The notes: generated by a model from the letters alone, not told the origin. A stretch of DNA of 64,000 nt from Psychrobacter sp. NG25 (GCF_015234355.1 NZ_JADGMV010000002.1:496001-560000); one strand, 5' to 3'; positions 20,025 to 30,328 are shown, counted from the first letter of the stretch. Made by a program: numbers and translations.

Positions 20025-20275
20025 TTATTTTGATGGGTGGGATTTTAGCAATAAACCAGCGAAACAAAACGCTCGAAAACTGCAAGTGATTGATGAATCA
20101 TAAGTTTGCACAAATATAGTGCAGCCTTACGCTTAATCACTCATTTATCCCTTAAAAATAACGCCACATTATAACAAATAATCAGACAAATCGCATGCTA
20201 TATTTGTCAGATTGTTTTATAGGCTTTATCACACAGTAAGCTAATACTTTTACAGCAACACATACCCATAAAAAA

Positions 20276-20297
20276 GCCAGATAATCTAGTATCTGGC
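20276..20297 (-). terminator. rho-independent terminator for the autotransporter gene
   Basis: GCCAGATA / TATCTGGC stem with a 6-base loop, followed on the minus strand by a T run. It lies 46 bp beyond the stop codon. Confidence 0.8.
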
Positions 20298-20342
20298 TTC
20301 TCATAAAATCTCGATTCAAACTAGGATAAAAATGATAGTTTT

Positions 20343-22634
20343 TTAAAAAGTAGTATTTAAGCCAATTTGTAGGCCTTGACTGTCATAGTTACTACCAAAC
20401 GTTCCATTATAACCACCGTATACAGCAACTTGGCTAGAGGCATTAGATCTAATAACATGATCAACGCCAACACTCACATCTACCAAGTCTTCATCCATAC
20501 CTTTCACTGTGTAAGGTGCTAAACCATTTTGGTCTATGAAGCCGCTCTTAATAGCAAGATCATCGCCAGATGCATTTGTGTATTTAACACTACCTGTTAG
20601 ACGAGTATTGCTAGTAGGGAATTGATATTCACCACGGGCACCGATAGAAGCTAGAAGGATATCAGAATCTTGATCTCCAACTTCTAGATTCCAAATACCT
20701 GCGCTATTTTCAGTAAATCCGTCAACTGAAACATCATAGTATTCAATTGATGCCGTAGGACCTACTTTAAATCCGCCCATGTCTTTCAAGTAATCAACAT
20801 TTAATGCTGCGAAAACCTGTGAGCCGTCGGTATTTGCAGTTGCGGTGGACTGATCCGGCGCTTCCCGTGACGAGTCATATGATAAATCTTGATAGCCGAC
20901 TGAGGCTTGCACTAAGCCGCCTGCACCAAAACGAGTTCGTGTAAAGGCTGTTACTGAGTAACCATCAGCATCTATCTTGCCTTGATTCTGATACGCTTCT
21001 GCCTCTGAATCTGTATAACCTACTGCCAAGCCTAGCGAGGAATTAGTACCGTTTAGACGCTTCTCTATACCTGCAGAAAGTGAATAAACATCAATATCAT
21101 AACCTAGAGAGTTACTCACTGGATCATATGATGAACGTGAGCCACTTTGCGAAGCAAAACCATACAGACCATCCTGCATTAACCAACTATCATTATTTGA
21201 ATTAGCATCCTGATTATTATTCATGCTATCCCAAGGTACAGATCTAGTAACGGCTCTTAACTGATCACGCGCTGCCTCGAAGCCAATATTAGTGAATGCT
21301 GCTGCGTAACCAAAGCCGATGCTATTTAGGAACTTCGATTTTTCAGTTGCGCTCATCTCTTCAATACCAGAGATGGCATCTTGATAAGCTTCGTTATTAC
21401 CTAGAAGGTTTAGATAAGGAACTTCGGCCAACGTATCCACATAAATTGCATTTCGCAACTGATAATCAGATGTTGCACTCGCCACGATAGGTGCAAACTT
21501 TGGAGCAATGCGCACTGTCACTTCACCACCGTCAATAGTACCGACCGTCATCGTGTAATTCAGGTTAGCATTACGTAGATCTTCGACTGGTTCAACTTCA
21601 AATAAACCATTCGCTGTTGCCGCAGCCACGATAGTCTCAGGTACTAAGCTGCCTGACTCATAACCAAGGTCCTCTACACTAACGCCTAATGAAGTTGCTA
21701 AATCAGTAAGTCTGGCGGCAATATTGTCTTCAGTATCTAGTGTGCCGTATGTCCAGCCACCTTTAGAAGGATTATTCCACGCGATTAGTGCACCCTCATC
21801 ATCGGGATCTTCATTATCGTCCCAGAATATACCGTCTGGTACCATAGTGTTGTCTAGATAGCCAGTACCGAAAAGTGCATTGTATTCATCGTTGGAGAGG
21901 CCTTCGAACGTTAACGTATTTCCTGACTTTGTAACAAGATTAAACTTTGTTTTTTCAGGAGAAAAAAATCCAATTTCACCTTCTTGACCACCGCCACCAA
22001 ATAAACCATCGGTCAATCCAGCACCTAAACCAATATCTGTGACATCGAGGTTAAATAAAGCAGTGTTATCAGGATCCAACTCATCCATTAGATTACCATC
22101 TTTATCCAATAGCTCAATATTGAAACCAGTAATACGCGCACCTGTAAAATTAGACATTTTTCCAAACGTGAAATAATCCACTGATGAAGTATCGATAGGT
22201 TCATCTGTTTCTGTATTTATATATTCTTTTGTTGAAGTACGAAAATGCGTATCAAATGGATCCATTCCCGTTAGATAGTTTTTGATACGTTTGCCAGACC
22301 CAGATATTGAATCACAAAGCGCTTCATTACTCGCCATCAGACAATTGGTAACGATACCGCGTGAGTCAAGATCTGAGAAGCTAGTGGTAAATCTATCATA
22401 AGGTTCAACAATAACCGGATTTTCATTCGTATACTCATCGCCCCTAGTCGCGGTAAAGGTTATCGCCTTAATACCTGGCTCTACAACATTTTCTTTTTCA
22501 TCGACATAAACAAAGCCACCACCCGACGTTCCAATAAAAGCATCAGTATCGAAAGTATCTGCATGTGTAATAGTCAATGGAACTACCAATGCCACCGGTG
22601 CAACCGACACTAACAAATATTTTTTAATCTTCAT
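20343..22634 (-). CDS. autotransporter-domain outer-membrane protein
   Basis: 763 residues. A signal peptide is clear (MKIKKYLLVSVAPVALVVPLTITHA, cleavage likely after AHA-like T-H-A). The passenger (about 26-480) is acidic, with sparse repeats and a single C-x(9)-C pair (NCLMASNEALC near 105), and lacks the glycine/asparagine beta-helix repeats of classical adhesins. The C-terminal ~280 residues are an autotransporter beta-barrel: alternating hydrophobic strands (SLSAGIEKRLNG, GYSVTAFTRTRFGAGGLVQASVGYQ, VDVSVGVDHVIRS, VAVYGGYNGTFGSNY) ending in the terminal phenylalanine of barrel substrates. It may export or anchor its own passenger. The passenger function is unknown. It is a single gene with its own terminator. 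Confidence 0.8.
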   Translation of the reverse strand: MKIKKYLLVSVAPVALVVPLTITHADTFDTDAFIGTSGGGFVYVDEKENVVEPGIKAITFTATRGDEYTNENPVIVEPYDRFTTSFSDLDSRGIVTNCLMASNEALCDSISGSGKRIKNYLTGMDPFDTHFRTSTKEYINTETDEPIDTSSVDYFTFGKMSNFTGARITGFNIELLDKDGNLMDELDPDNTALFNLDVTDIGLGAGLTDGLFGGGGQEGEIGFFSPEKTKFNLVTKSGNTLTFEGLSNDEYNALFGTGYLDNTMVPDGIFWDDNEDPDDEGALIAWNNPSKGGWTYGTLDTEDNIAARLTDLATSLGVSVEDLGYESGSLVPETIVAAATANGLFEVEPVEDLRNANLNYTMTVGTIDGGEVTVRIAPKFAPIVASATSDYQLRNAIYVDTLAEVPYLNLLGNNEAYQDAISGIEEMSATEKSKFLNSIGFGYAAAFTNIGFEAARDQLRAVTRSVPWDSMNNNQDANSNNDSWLMQDGLYGFASQSGSRSSYDPVSNSLGYDIDVYSLSAGIEKRLNGTNSSLGLAVGYTDSEAEAYQNQGKIDADGYSVTAFTRTRFGAGGLVQASVGYQDLSYDSSREAPDQSTATANTDGSQVFAALNVDYLKDMGGFKVGPTASIEYYDVSVDGFTENSAGIWNLEVGDQDSDILLASIGARGEYQFPTSNTRLTGSVKYTNASGDDLAIKSGFIDQNGLAPYTVKGMDEDLVDVSVGVDHVIRSNASSQVAVYGGYNGTFGSNYDSQGLQIGLNTTF

Positions 22635-23058
22635 TTTGTACTCCCCAACCTATATGTTATTTGACTAGCTATTACTATCAATAAAAACATGTGATAAAAA
22701 AATACAAACAACTTTTATCATCATTTCATTCGAGCTACAAAATTCCATTTATTATGACTTTTGTAGGTTTGATACGGCTTAATGTTGGTGCTGTTAAAAT
22801 TCTATTTAATCAATATACAAATTTATATATTCAATAATAATATAGCAACATCCGTCGGGGTTTGCAAACAAAAAACATTCAAAGAATCAACAAGATATAG
22901 TATCCACATCTCTTGGATAAATATCCTTAATGATATTAAGGGTTTAGAGGTAAACTCCTGCATTTAATTTTTTATCAATAGTAATTGTTACAATAGAGCA
23001 TAGCGTTTACTTCTAATGCTAAGCTAATATTCCTGTCTAGTAAAAAACTTCACAATAA
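22635..23058. other. intergenic region, no gene seen
   Basis: About 420 bp of AT-rich sequence upstream of the autotransporter gene. It must hold that gene's promoter, but I could not fix a convincing one. Frames present are short and lack ribosome sites. Confidence 0.5.
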
Positions 23059-23089
23059 CAAGCTTTAATCAGCATCTGATTAAAGCTTG
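23059..23089. terminator. strong hairpin downstream of the MscS-type gene
   Basis: A perfect 14-bp stem, CAAGCTTTAATCAG / CTGATTAAAGCTTG, with a 3-base loop, 46 bp past the stop of the minus-strand channel gene. The T tract after it is interrupted, so it is a probable but not textbook terminator. Confidence 0.65.
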
Positions 23090-23134
23090 AAGAAACACAT
23101 TCCATCAAATATAAGCCTTGACTAATCGTCATCT

Positions 23135-25168
23135 TCACTGGGACTGGCTTTCTGTTAAAGTAAAACGCTCTGTTGGTAGATACTTGTTTTGCTGCTCATA
23201 TAAGTAACCAAGCATCTGCTCACGTATCTCACAGGCCAACGTCCACGCTTCTATGGGCCCTACCCCTGAAACAGCACCGCGCAATTGAATGGTGTTTTCT
23301 GTCACGTCTACGACAAATATTTCAGGCTCCGTTTTGTTATCCCAAAGCTTGTTGTCTTTAACCATCGAGATAAACTGCTGACGAATAGCGTCAATATCTG
23401 CACCATAATCGATATATAAGAACACAGGGCAGGTCTGGTGTACTTCTGTATGTGACCAGTTCTCTACCCTATCAGTGATCAATTCACGCATTGGCACAAT
23501 TAATCGACGCTCATCCCATGTTTTTAGTACCGCGTAAGTGTAACGTAAGTCTTCCACGGTGCTAAAGTTGCCATCCATTATCACACTATCACCAATCCGT
23601 ACTGGCTGAGTTACTGCCACTTGCACCCCTGCGATAATGTTACCCAATATCGGCTGGGCGGCGATACCAATGACCACACCTGCGATACCAGCTGAGGTCA
23701 ATAAGGTCTTACCAAGGCCTTCCATATTGGCAAACTCACTAAGTCCTATCCAAAAGCTCCCCAAAATCATAACAAAGATAAAGACACGGCGAAATATCGA
23801 CACATAAGTACGGCGGCGACGCTCCTTATCGAAATGCTCTTCAGCCAGATTCTCAATCTGCATATCTTGATAGCGGTTGGCAAAGAAATTAATAATGCGA
23901 ATACCTAGCCACATAGTGCTAAACACCAGTCCAATCCAAATAAGGGGACGAGTGGATGAGGCAACTGCATCTAAGTAAGGAAAACCGCCAGAAACTAAGG
24001 TGAAAACGAGTGAAAAACTGATCGTAAAGGTCAAAGGTACCGTCAGTTTATTAACCAAATCTGCTACGCCATTGGTGCTACCAACATACATGCTGTACTT
24101 TTCATCATCGATATAATGATTGATGATTTTTTCAGTGCCTTTACTGAGTAGCCAGCCCACACCCATGGTTAATAAGAAAAATAGTATGAGCGCTGAAAAC
24201 TCCCACAGCGCAATCCCAAATATTTTTATTTTTAACCAAGTAGGCAAATAACGTTCAAACTCGGCGGGATGATATTGCTCATAGAGATTGTCAATATTAC
24301 CAACCGTCTGCGCAGAAAACACCCAAATAGGCGCTTCCTCACCTACTCGCACTCGCTGCAAATAAATAGGAACACGGCGCTCTCGATAATCAATGTATCC
24401 AAGCTGAAGAGAACGTCTAGCAATGCCCATGACACTGCTAGTATTACCAAGTGGTGGCTCAATCAGACCGTCGGGACGATCTGGCATGTCGTCGAACACA
24501 TACAGCTCTTTTTCAGATAACAAAAAGTCCAGTCGCTTTGTCAGATCAAGCGCACGGCCACGCTGGCTTTTCTCATCAATCAAGTTCATATTTAACGCAT
24601 AAGCGGCCAAGTCATACTGCTGCTTCATTACTGCTGATTGAAAAAACTCTAAGGCTGCAAGCGGCGTTTCTAAATTGGGCGGCTCAGACAATGGCGGCAA
24701 TCCAACATTTAGCTTATCGAGTATGTAATAGCTTTCACTATACTCTCCCGTCAGTGCTGAATCGCCTTGTAGCCTGCCTGCTTGTTCGACTGCACTACGC
24801 TCAGTAGGGTCAAATATCTCTTCTACCACACCAGAGAGACCAGCACTATCCTCTCTCATGTCACTGACTTTTTGAGCAGCATATTCAGCGAAATTGTCAG
24901 GTGTACTTGATGACTGGGCGCTATCTTGCTCACTTGCGCCTTGTTCTCTTCCAGTCTGCGCATTGCCATTAATTGCTGCATTAACCGGTACGCACACAGC
25001 GCTAATCACAAGAATAAAAAAAGCGAGTAGCAATGACCACAGGTTATAAAACGACAGGTCAGACATGGTGCTAGGATGTTCATTACCATCCATACTGGCA
25101 TCGACATTGGCAAACACATCAGTGGCTATACTATGGCTACTAGCAGCTCGATTTTTGAGGGTATTCAT
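23135..25168 (-). CDS. MscS-family mechanosensitive ion channel
   Basis: 677 residues. The N-terminal third has a hydrophobic segment at about 47-68 and then a long soluble, presumably periplasmic domain with polar linkers. Further membrane segments lie at about 310-335, 380-400, 410-430 and 455-480. The pore helix and cytoplasmic beta domain match MscS: LLTSAGIAGVVIGIAAQPILGNIIAGVQV, then QPVRIGDSVIMDGNFSTVEDLRYTYAVLKTWDERRLIVP. Such channels open under membrane tension to release solutes in hypo-osmotic shock. It resembles the larger YbdG/YnaI-like members rather than 286-residue MscS. It is a single gene; a MITE-like repeat lies just upstream. Confidence 0.9.
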   Translation of the reverse strand: MNTLKNRAASSHSIATDVFANVDASMDGNEHPSTMSDLSFYNLWSLLLAFFILVISAVCVPVNAAINGNAQTGREQGASEQDSAQSSSTPDNFAEYAAQKVSDMREDSAGLSGVVEEIFDPTERSAVEQAGRLQGDSALTGEYSESYYILDKLNVGLPPLSEPPNLETPLAALEFFQSAVMKQQYDLAAYALNMNLIDEKSQRGRALDLTKRLDFLLSEKELYVFDDMPDRPDGLIEPPLGNTSSVMGIARRSLQLGYIDYRERRVPIYLQRVRVGEEAPIWVFSAQTVGNIDNLYEQYHPAEFERYLPTWLKIKIFGIALWEFSALILFFLLTMGVGWLLSKGTEKIINHYIDDEKYSMYVGSTNGVADLVNKLTVPLTFTISFSLVFTLVSGGFPYLDAVASSTRPLIWIGLVFSTMWLGIRIINFFANRYQDMQIENLAEEHFDKERRRRTYVSIFRRVFIFVMILGSFWIGLSEFANMEGLGKTLLTSAGIAGVVIGIAAQPILGNIIAGVQVAVTQPVRIGDSVIMDGNFSTVEDLRYTYAVLKTWDERRLIVPMRELITDRVENWSHTEVHQTCPVFLYIDYGADIDAIRQQFISMVKDNKLWDNKTEPEIFVVDVTENTIQLRGAVSGVGPIEAWTLACEIREQMLGYLYEQQNKYLPTERFTLTESQSQ

Positions 25169-25234
25169 AGATTAACGGCCAGTAGTTTATGTGAGAGTCG
25201 CATACAAAGGCTGTCCTTCATGAAGATGATTCTA

Positions 25235-25404
25235 GGGCGTGTCATCAATTAGCACATTAATACATTTAGTGGCCTTAAAATGGCTAAATTTTGCTAAACA
25301 TCGTCAGTAATTTTGTCAATATGTTCATATTAACGGCAATTTCTTCCTTGTTTATCTACAATTTTTCTCATTTTAAGCCTCACAATCTAATTGATGACAC
25401 ACCC
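25235..25404. repeat. MITE-like element, family A, full copy (170 bp)
   Basis: Perfectly matched ends bar one base: GGGCGTGTCATCAATTAG on the left and the complement of GGGTGTGTCATCAATTAG on the right, flanked by TA on both sides. No coding capacity. Interior shares GGCTAAATTTTGC, AAACAT-GTCA and ACGGCAATTT with the copy at 33429-33586, so the two are relatives. The element fills most of the 336-bp gap between cysS and the channel gene. Most likely a non-autonomous insertion-sequence derivative. Confidence 0.75.
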
Positions 25405-25504
25405 TAGCTAAGATTCTTATATTTTATTAAGTCTACAAAAAAAGCCAGCGTAAAGCTGACTTAGTTTGTGACTATCTGTATGGGTATTCTGTAACAGAAT
25501 TACC

Positions 25505-26965
25505 TTAAGCGCGGCGCCATGTCGTACCAGCACGGCTGTCTTCGAGCTCAATACCTGCATCTTTTAATTGTTCACGTATCTCATCAGCACGGGCAAAGTT
25601 TTTGTTGGCTTTAGACTCTGCACGTTCAATGATTAAACCATCGATAGCCGTATCCGTTAAACCATCATCTGCCTGTTCACCAATCACAGCTTGCAAAAAT
25701 TGCTGTACTGGCTGCTGTAGAATATTGAGCACTTGCGCCAATGCCTTTAATTGCTGAGCTGACTGCCATGCGGTGTCTATCTCTTCAGCTTTAATGGCTT
25801 TGGTGATGTCACGTGCCAGCCCAAACAAGACACTGATTGCAGTTGAGCTATTAAAATCATCATTCATCGCTTTGATAAAATCTTGCCCAGCTTCACTATT
25901 GTAGGCTTCAGTAGTCAACGCTTCATCAATTATGAGCGTCTCACCCTTTAACTGTTCTGCCAATTTTAGAACGTTATAGAGCCTGCTTAGGCTATTATGT
26001 GCTTCGTCTAATGCACTGTCCGAGAAATTGACTTGGCTACGATAGTGACTCGATAATAAGAAAAACCGTACTGTCTCAGGTAGGTACTTTGCCATTACAT
26101 CGCGAATGGTAAAAAAGTTACCCAATGATTTAGACATTTTTTCGCCATCGACGTTAATAAATCCAACGTGCATCCAGTTGCGTGCATACTCGCAGCCAGT
26201 CGCAGCTTCGGACTGAGCGATTTCGTTTTCGTGATGCGGGAACTGTAAGTCATGACCACCGCCATGAATATCAAAGGTGCTACCTAAGCATTTAGTCGAC
26301 ATCGCAGAGCATTCAATATGCCAGCCTGGTCGTCCTTGTCCCCATGGTGACGCCCACTGCGGCTCATTAGGCTTTGCGGATTTCCATAGTACAAAATCAA
26401 ATGGATTGCGCTTGTCATTTTCGACATCAACGCGTGAGCCTGCCTGCATATCGTCGAGATTGCGCTTAGATAATTTGCCATAGTCTGCAAAATTATCGAC
26501 GGCATAGTAAACATCACCATTGTCGCCCGCATAGGCATAGTTGCCTGTGACTAGCGTTTCAATCATTTGCTGCATCTCATCGATATGATCCGTCGCACGC
26601 GGTTCAGCATCTGGCATCTGGCAACCAAGCGCAGTCGCATCTTCATGCATGGCTTCGATAAAGCGCTGCGTCAGCGTACCAATCTCTTCACCATTTTCGC
26701 TCGCACGCGCGATAATTTTGTCATCGATATCTGTAATGTTACGCACATAATTAACGTTATAACCCAATTGTGCCAGCCAGCGTACCGCCATATCAAATCC
26801 GACCATCACCCGCGCATGACCAATGTGACAATAATCATAAACGGTCATACCGCACACATACATGCCTACTTGCCCTGCTTTGAGTGGTACGAACTGGCGT
26901 TTTCCGCCAGTCAATGAGTCATAAATCGCAAGCTGAGACATCGCATCGGCAAGTGGTGTGGTCAT
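25505..26965 (-). CDS. cysS: cysteine--tRNA ligase
   Basis: 486 residues. A class I synthetase that charges tRNA-Cys. The HIGH motif appears as [11 protein letters not shown] near 45, with the zinc/cysteine-sensing residues C34 (YVCGMTVYD) and later C and H ([20 protein letters not shown]), and KMSKS appears as [13 protein letters not shown] near 290. The C-terminal DALR-like helical domain and the tail ([26 protein letters not shown]) are typical. All motifs are intact. Confidence 0.97.
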   Translation of the reverse strand: MTTPLADAMSQLAIYDSLTGGKRQFVPLKAGQVGMYVCGMTVYDYCHIGHARVMVGFDMAVRWLAQLGYNVNYVRNITDIDDKIIARASENGEEIGTLTQRFIEAMHEDATALGCQMPDAEPRATDHIDEMQQMIETLVTGNYAYAGDNGDVYYAVDNFADYGKLSKRNLDDMQAGSRVDVENDKRNPFDFVLWKSAKPNEPQWASPWGQGRPGWHIECSAMSTKCLGSTFDIHGGGHDLQFPHHENEIAQSEAATGCEYARNWMHVGFINVDGEKMSKSLGNFFTIRDVMAKYLPETVRFFLLSSHYRSQVNFSDSALDEAHNSLSRLYNVLKLAEQLKGETLIIDEALTTEAYNSEAGQDFIKAMNDDFNSSTAISVLFGLARDITKAIKAEEIDTAWQSAQQLKALAQVLNILQQPVQQFLQAVIGEQADDGLTDTAIDGLIIERAESKANKNFARADEIREQLKDAGIELEDSRAGTTWRRA

Positions 26966-27001
26966 AGTAAAAAAGCCTTTTAATATAAATAAAATTGATT
27001 A

Positions 27002-27266
27002 GGGCGCGTTGAATATTCACAAATAGGCACTGCTGATTAATAAAACGGTTCCAGACAAGGCGTAAAACGACGGTAATGCTCGTGCCTTAACAAGAGTTAC
27101 AACACAGTATGGAGCCGTTTTAGTATCAGCTCGAAGAGACATGACTCTTTTTTGCCATTTCATAGTTAAAAATAGACGCTTAGAATAACTAAACTTACTA
27201 TTTTTAACGTCGAACTGTCTAAAAAATAGTCTCTGTCAGTGCCATGGTTGAGTGTTCAACATGCCC
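27002..27266. repeat. MITE-like element, type B (265 bp)
   Basis: Ends GGGCGCGTTGAATATTCAC and, as the complement of the right end, GGGCATGTTGAACACTC, flanked by TA on both sides. Inside are nested inverted repeats: AAAACGGTTCCA near 27041 with TGGAGCCGTTTT near 27109, and GTTAAAAATAG (27165) with CTATTTTTAAC (27198). It is non-coding, shares the GGGC tip and TA flanks with family A, but has a different terminal sequence. It occupies the gap between the divergent cysS and cobalamin adenosyltransferase genes. Confidence 0.65.
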
Positions 27267-27447
27267 TAAATAATAAGTAAAAACATTGCCTGAGTTTGAT
27301 TAACAAGCAATATAGACTACTGTCGTCATAAATATAACGACCGTGATATAAAACTTAACCCATTATCTTAGCGAAAACAGCCATAAAATACTACAATGAG
27401 CGCGCAACTAACACTATTCCATCACAAAAATGATTAAGGATTTAGAT

Positions 27448-28044
27448 ATGGGCAATCGCTTGAGTAAAATATACACACGTACTGGAGATGACGGCAGCAC
27501 AGGTATGGCAGATGGTAGCCGTCTCAGTAAAGCTGACGACATATTCAACGTCATGGGTGATATTGACGAGCTTAACTCACACATTGGTCTGGTGCGCGCC
27601 CAGTTACAACGCAATAAAGGCCAATCTATCGCAAAGGAATTTTCTGAAGGCTTAATCATTATTCAGCACTTACTATTCAATATCGGTGGTGAACTGGCTA
27701 TGCCAGAATATGAAGGGGTCAATGCCACTCATATTGAATGGTTAGAGCAACAGATTGATGCCATGAATACCACCTTGCCACCGCTAAAAGATTTTATCTT
27801 ACCGACAGGTTCCGTATTGGTTAGCCAATTACATGTCGCGCGTAGTGTGTGTCGCCGTGCTGAGCGTCAAGCAGTGCTATTACAACAGCAGCGTCCAGAA
27901 GCCATTCGCCGCACCGCAGTAAGCTTTATCAATCGCTTGTCTGACTGGTTGTTTGTCGCTGCTCGTTTTTGTACCGACCCCAAGCAAGTCTCTGAAGTAC
28001 TATGGGACAGTCAGGTATTAAAAGATTTTGCTGAGAAAAAATAG
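27448..28044 (+). CDS. cob(I)yrinic acid a,c-diamide adenosyltransferase (PduO type)
   Basis: 198 residues from the ATG at 27448, preceded by AAGGA 9 bases upstream; an ATG at 27430 has no such site. The enzyme transfers the adenosyl group of ATP to cob(I)alamin. PduO-type signatures are KIYTRTGDDGSTGMADGSR at the N-terminus (ATP binding), DELNSHIGLVRAQL near 40, LPTGSVLVSQLHVARSVCRRAERQAV near 120-145 and FINRLSDWLFVAARF near 165. It is a five-helix bundle family, usually trimeric. No other cobalamin genes are near; a terminator follows. Confidence 0.93.
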   Translation: MGNRLSKIYTRTGDDGSTGMADGSRLSKADDIFNVMGDIDELNSHIGLVRAQLQRNKGQSIAKEFSEGLIIIQHLLFNIGGELAMPEYEGVNATHIEWLEQQIDAMNTTLPPLKDFILPTGSVLVSQLHVARSVCRRAERQAVLLQQQRPEAIRRTAVSFINRLSDWLFVAARFCTDPKQVSEVLWDSQVLKDFAEKK

Positions 28045-28072
28045 CGGTACGTGATTATTAAAATATAAAGAA

Positions 28073-28108
28073 AAGCCCGCAACCTTAACGCTGCGGGCTT
28101 TTTTTGTG
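28073..28108 (+). terminator. rho-independent terminator
   Basis: AAGCCCGCA / TGCGGGCTT stem with a loop of about 10 bases and a T run, 30 bp after the adenosyltransferase stop. Confidence 0.85.
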
Positions 28109-28145
28109 CTTATCATCTAATCATTTATTTAGGCTAGCTAACTGA

Positions 28146-29069
28146 TTAGTAAGTAGCAGTGCTGTCTTCGATGATTATCATATCAATAGATTCATCTTTA
28201 GGTACTTCTTTTGGTTTTGCTGGCGTTTTAGGCTCAGACGACGCCGTTTGATTGTTCGCTGCTGGACTGCTCTGACTTTCTGCTGGCTTATTGATGGTTG
28301 GCGGCGTCGCAGGTTCAGCAGGACGAGTCGGCTCAACCGGCGTTACTGCTCTAGGCTCACGAATTTGTGCTGGCTGACTGTTGTTTTCCTGAGTAGCAGC
28401 ACGTTGGGCGCGTTGGCTTTCCACTGCTGACTGGAACACAGAGCCTGCCATTACATCAGCAACGATGGTCATTAATGCTGGTTGTCCGGCGATACGTGTA
28501 CGTACCTGGCCACCTTGAGTGCCTACGACATAAGTGAAAGCGTCATCAACGAGCATGTTGTTATTAATACGAATGTTGTTTTGTGCTAAACGTGACTGCA
28601 AGCTTGGCTGATTATTGGCCGCTTGTACTTGACTAGCCTGATACAAATCTGCACTTGGTAGCGTCATGCTAACGCTTGCCTGACAAGTCGTCATACCATT
28701 TGCATTGGCTTGTTGCAATACCGCTGCGTTCTGTACATCAATCACAATACCGCTCATTTTATCCGTGATAGCACCGCTAGCAAGATTGATCTGAGCATCG
28801 TTTGCGTAGTTGGCAGCCAGCGTTTGCGCTTGCTGATTGAGCGTATTCTTTAGAGCCGATTTGAGACGATCTTGTACCATTGGATCATCACAGCTAACGG
28901 CAGTGGCTGACGTGTTTTCAGTAGCGGTCGAATCCTGTTCTGTGAGCTCTGCTGCCTCAGTGCTGTCTTCTTTCTCTGAGCGATCACAGCCTGCAAGCGC
29001 CAAACTACATACGATACCGATTCCAGCGACTTTCTGCCACTTGCTTAAACTCTTATTTGCTACGCTCAT
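28146..29069 (-). CDS. putative lipoprotein, unknown function
   Basis: 307 residues. A lipoprotein signal peptide ends in the lipobox LALAGC (cysteine at about 28), so the mature protein should be lipid-anchored. A possible folded domain spans about 58-215 (CDDPMVQDRLKSALKNTLNQQ...VVGTQGGQVRTRIAGQP), followed by a low-complexity P/A/S/T-rich linker (about 220-290) and a short acidic tail, ESIDMIIIEDSTATY. It has no enzyme motif that I recognise. It is divergent from the GDPD gene across a 362-bp region. Confidence 0.7.
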   Translation of the reverse strand: MSVANKSLSKWQKVAGIGIVCSLALAGCDRSEKEDSTEAAELTEQDSTATENTSATAVSCDDPMVQDRLKSALKNTLNQQAQTLAANYANDAQINLASGAITDKMSGIVIDVQNAAVLQQANANGMTTCQASVSMTLPSADLYQASQVQAANNQPSLQSRLAQNNIRINNNMLVDDAFTYVVGTQGGQVRTRIAGQPALMTIVADVMAGSVFQSAVESQRAQRAATQENNSQPAQIREPRAVTPVEPTRPAEPATPPTINKPAESQSSPAANNQTASSEPKTPAKPKEVPKDESIDMIIIEDSTATY

Positions 29070-29431
29070 ATTGATTCTGCTCCCAATTTACTAATTCGTA
29101 CCGCCACTGAAGGACAGTGATTGATGTTCAAACCGCAACTCTAGCTGCCATAGGTCTGAAAACCAGATTATTATACGGTGTTTGGATGAAATGGTCATTA
29201 GTGTAGCCCATGGATATACAAATAACGTCCTTCATAATGGGTAAAACCTACACTTGGTTGCAAAAACATAACAAATACATGCTTATGAACTCAATGTAAG
29301 TGCTTTTTTAAATTATTACCGCTGGTAAACAAAAGAGAAAAAACTATCAACTGTCTGTTTTACAAATTTTATTAGACGCTGCTTATATGAGGCTATATGA
29401 TTGCTCATAAAAACAGCAGACCATATAAATA
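29070..29431. other. divergent intergenic region, no gene seen
   Basis: Separates the lipoprotein and GDPD start codons and must contain both promoters. No repeat, RNA gene or strong motif is evident. Confidence 0.5.
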
Positions 29432-30163
29432 ATGATAAATATAAAAAACACCCGCTTACTCGGTCATCGAGGCGCTCGTGGCGAAGCACTAGAAAACACC
29501 TTTATAGGGTTTCAGCATGCTCAACGCCTTAATGCTCACGGCTTAACAGGGGTCGAGTTTGATGTGCAACTGAGCGCCGATGGTCATTTAGTCGTGTTTC
29601 ACGATGATGACTTGGCACGGATGTGTCGTCAACAGTCACGCATTGATCAGTTGAGTATGGTAGAGATTCAGCGCCAACGACAGTTTGAACATCAAATAAT
29701 TCCATTAGCCAGCATAGCGTCTTTGCTGAGTAACTTTACGCACATTGAGCTTGAGATTAAGACCCACAGCCGCACCGATTACCCCAAATTAATGAGAGCT
29801 TTGACACATAGTTTAATTGATAGCCCATTTGCCAACCTTCCTATTGCACTAACCAGTTTTGATATGGAATTGCATGCTCGACTGCAACGCAGTAAGCTAT
29901 TGATGCATATACCGCGTGGCCTATTAATTGAAACACCTAAAGCGCTGACAACCGCAACCAATACTGCGCTGCAACTTGGCTGTAGCCAATTGGGTATTTA
30001 TTATCCTTTAATCAACCAGTCTATCATTGAACGTAGTCACCGTTACGGCTTGCCTGTAAGTGCTTGGACAGTCAATGACACAGATATAATTGAACAGCTA
30101 GTCAAATGGCAAACCGATGTCATCATTACTGACTTTCCAAGCCATTTGTTATTGAATTCATAA
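29432..30163 (+). CDS. glycerophosphodiester phosphodiesterase
   Basis: 243 residues of TIM-barrel type. Catalytic and metal-binding segments are intact: LLGHRGARGEALENT (HRG histidine and E-N), EFDVQLSADGHLVVFHDDDLARMC (E-x-D and the second catalytic histidine), LEIKTHSR (E-x-K) and the C-terminal VSAWTVNDTDIIEQLVKWQTDVIITDFP. It hydrolyses glycerophosphodiesters to glycerol-3-phosphate and an alcohol. There is no signal peptide, so it is a cytoplasmic, UgpQ-like enzyme. The start has no strong ribosome site. Confidence 0.93.
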   Translation: MINIKNTRLLGHRGARGEALENTFIGFQHAQRLNAHGLTGVEFDVQLSADGHLVVFHDDDLARMCRQQSRIDQLSMVEIQRQRQFEHQIIPLASIASLLSNFTHIELEIKTHSRTDYPKLMRALTHSLIDSPFANLPIALTSFDMELHARLQRSKLLMHIPRGLLIETPKALTTATNTALQLGCSQLGIYYPLINQSIIERSHRYGLPVSAWTVNDTDIIEQLVKWQTDVIITDFPSHLLLNS

Positions 30164-30316
30164 ATCTATTTCTCATTTCATTCATTCAAAAAACCTACAT
30201 ATATTTAGTCTTACTTACACTTCTCCTTAATGCCTGATAAGTCACAGGTTATTTCTACCAATACATTCTATAAGCCATACAAGTTGTTGTTATTTAGCAA
30301 TATTTTTATAGTGTAT

Positions 30317-30328
30317 AAGTGTTCACTT
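30317..30328. promoter_or_regulatory. palindrome in the desaturase promoter region
   Basis: AAGTGTTCACTT is a perfect 12-bp palindrome about 56 bp upstream of the desaturase start. TTCACT within it could be a -35 element, 17 bp from TACTAT at 30345-30350. TetR-type lipid regulators (FabR, DesT) bind similar GTTCACT-containing operators; assignment is inference. Confidence 0.4.

Noticed and set aside
22782..22967. 61-residue frame upstream of the autotransporter gene
   Set aside because: Low-complexity AT-rich translation, no ribosome site and no similarity to known small proteins.
24451..24807. 118-residue plus-strand frame inside the MscS-type gene
   Set aside because: Antisense shadow of a well-supported gene with no start signal.
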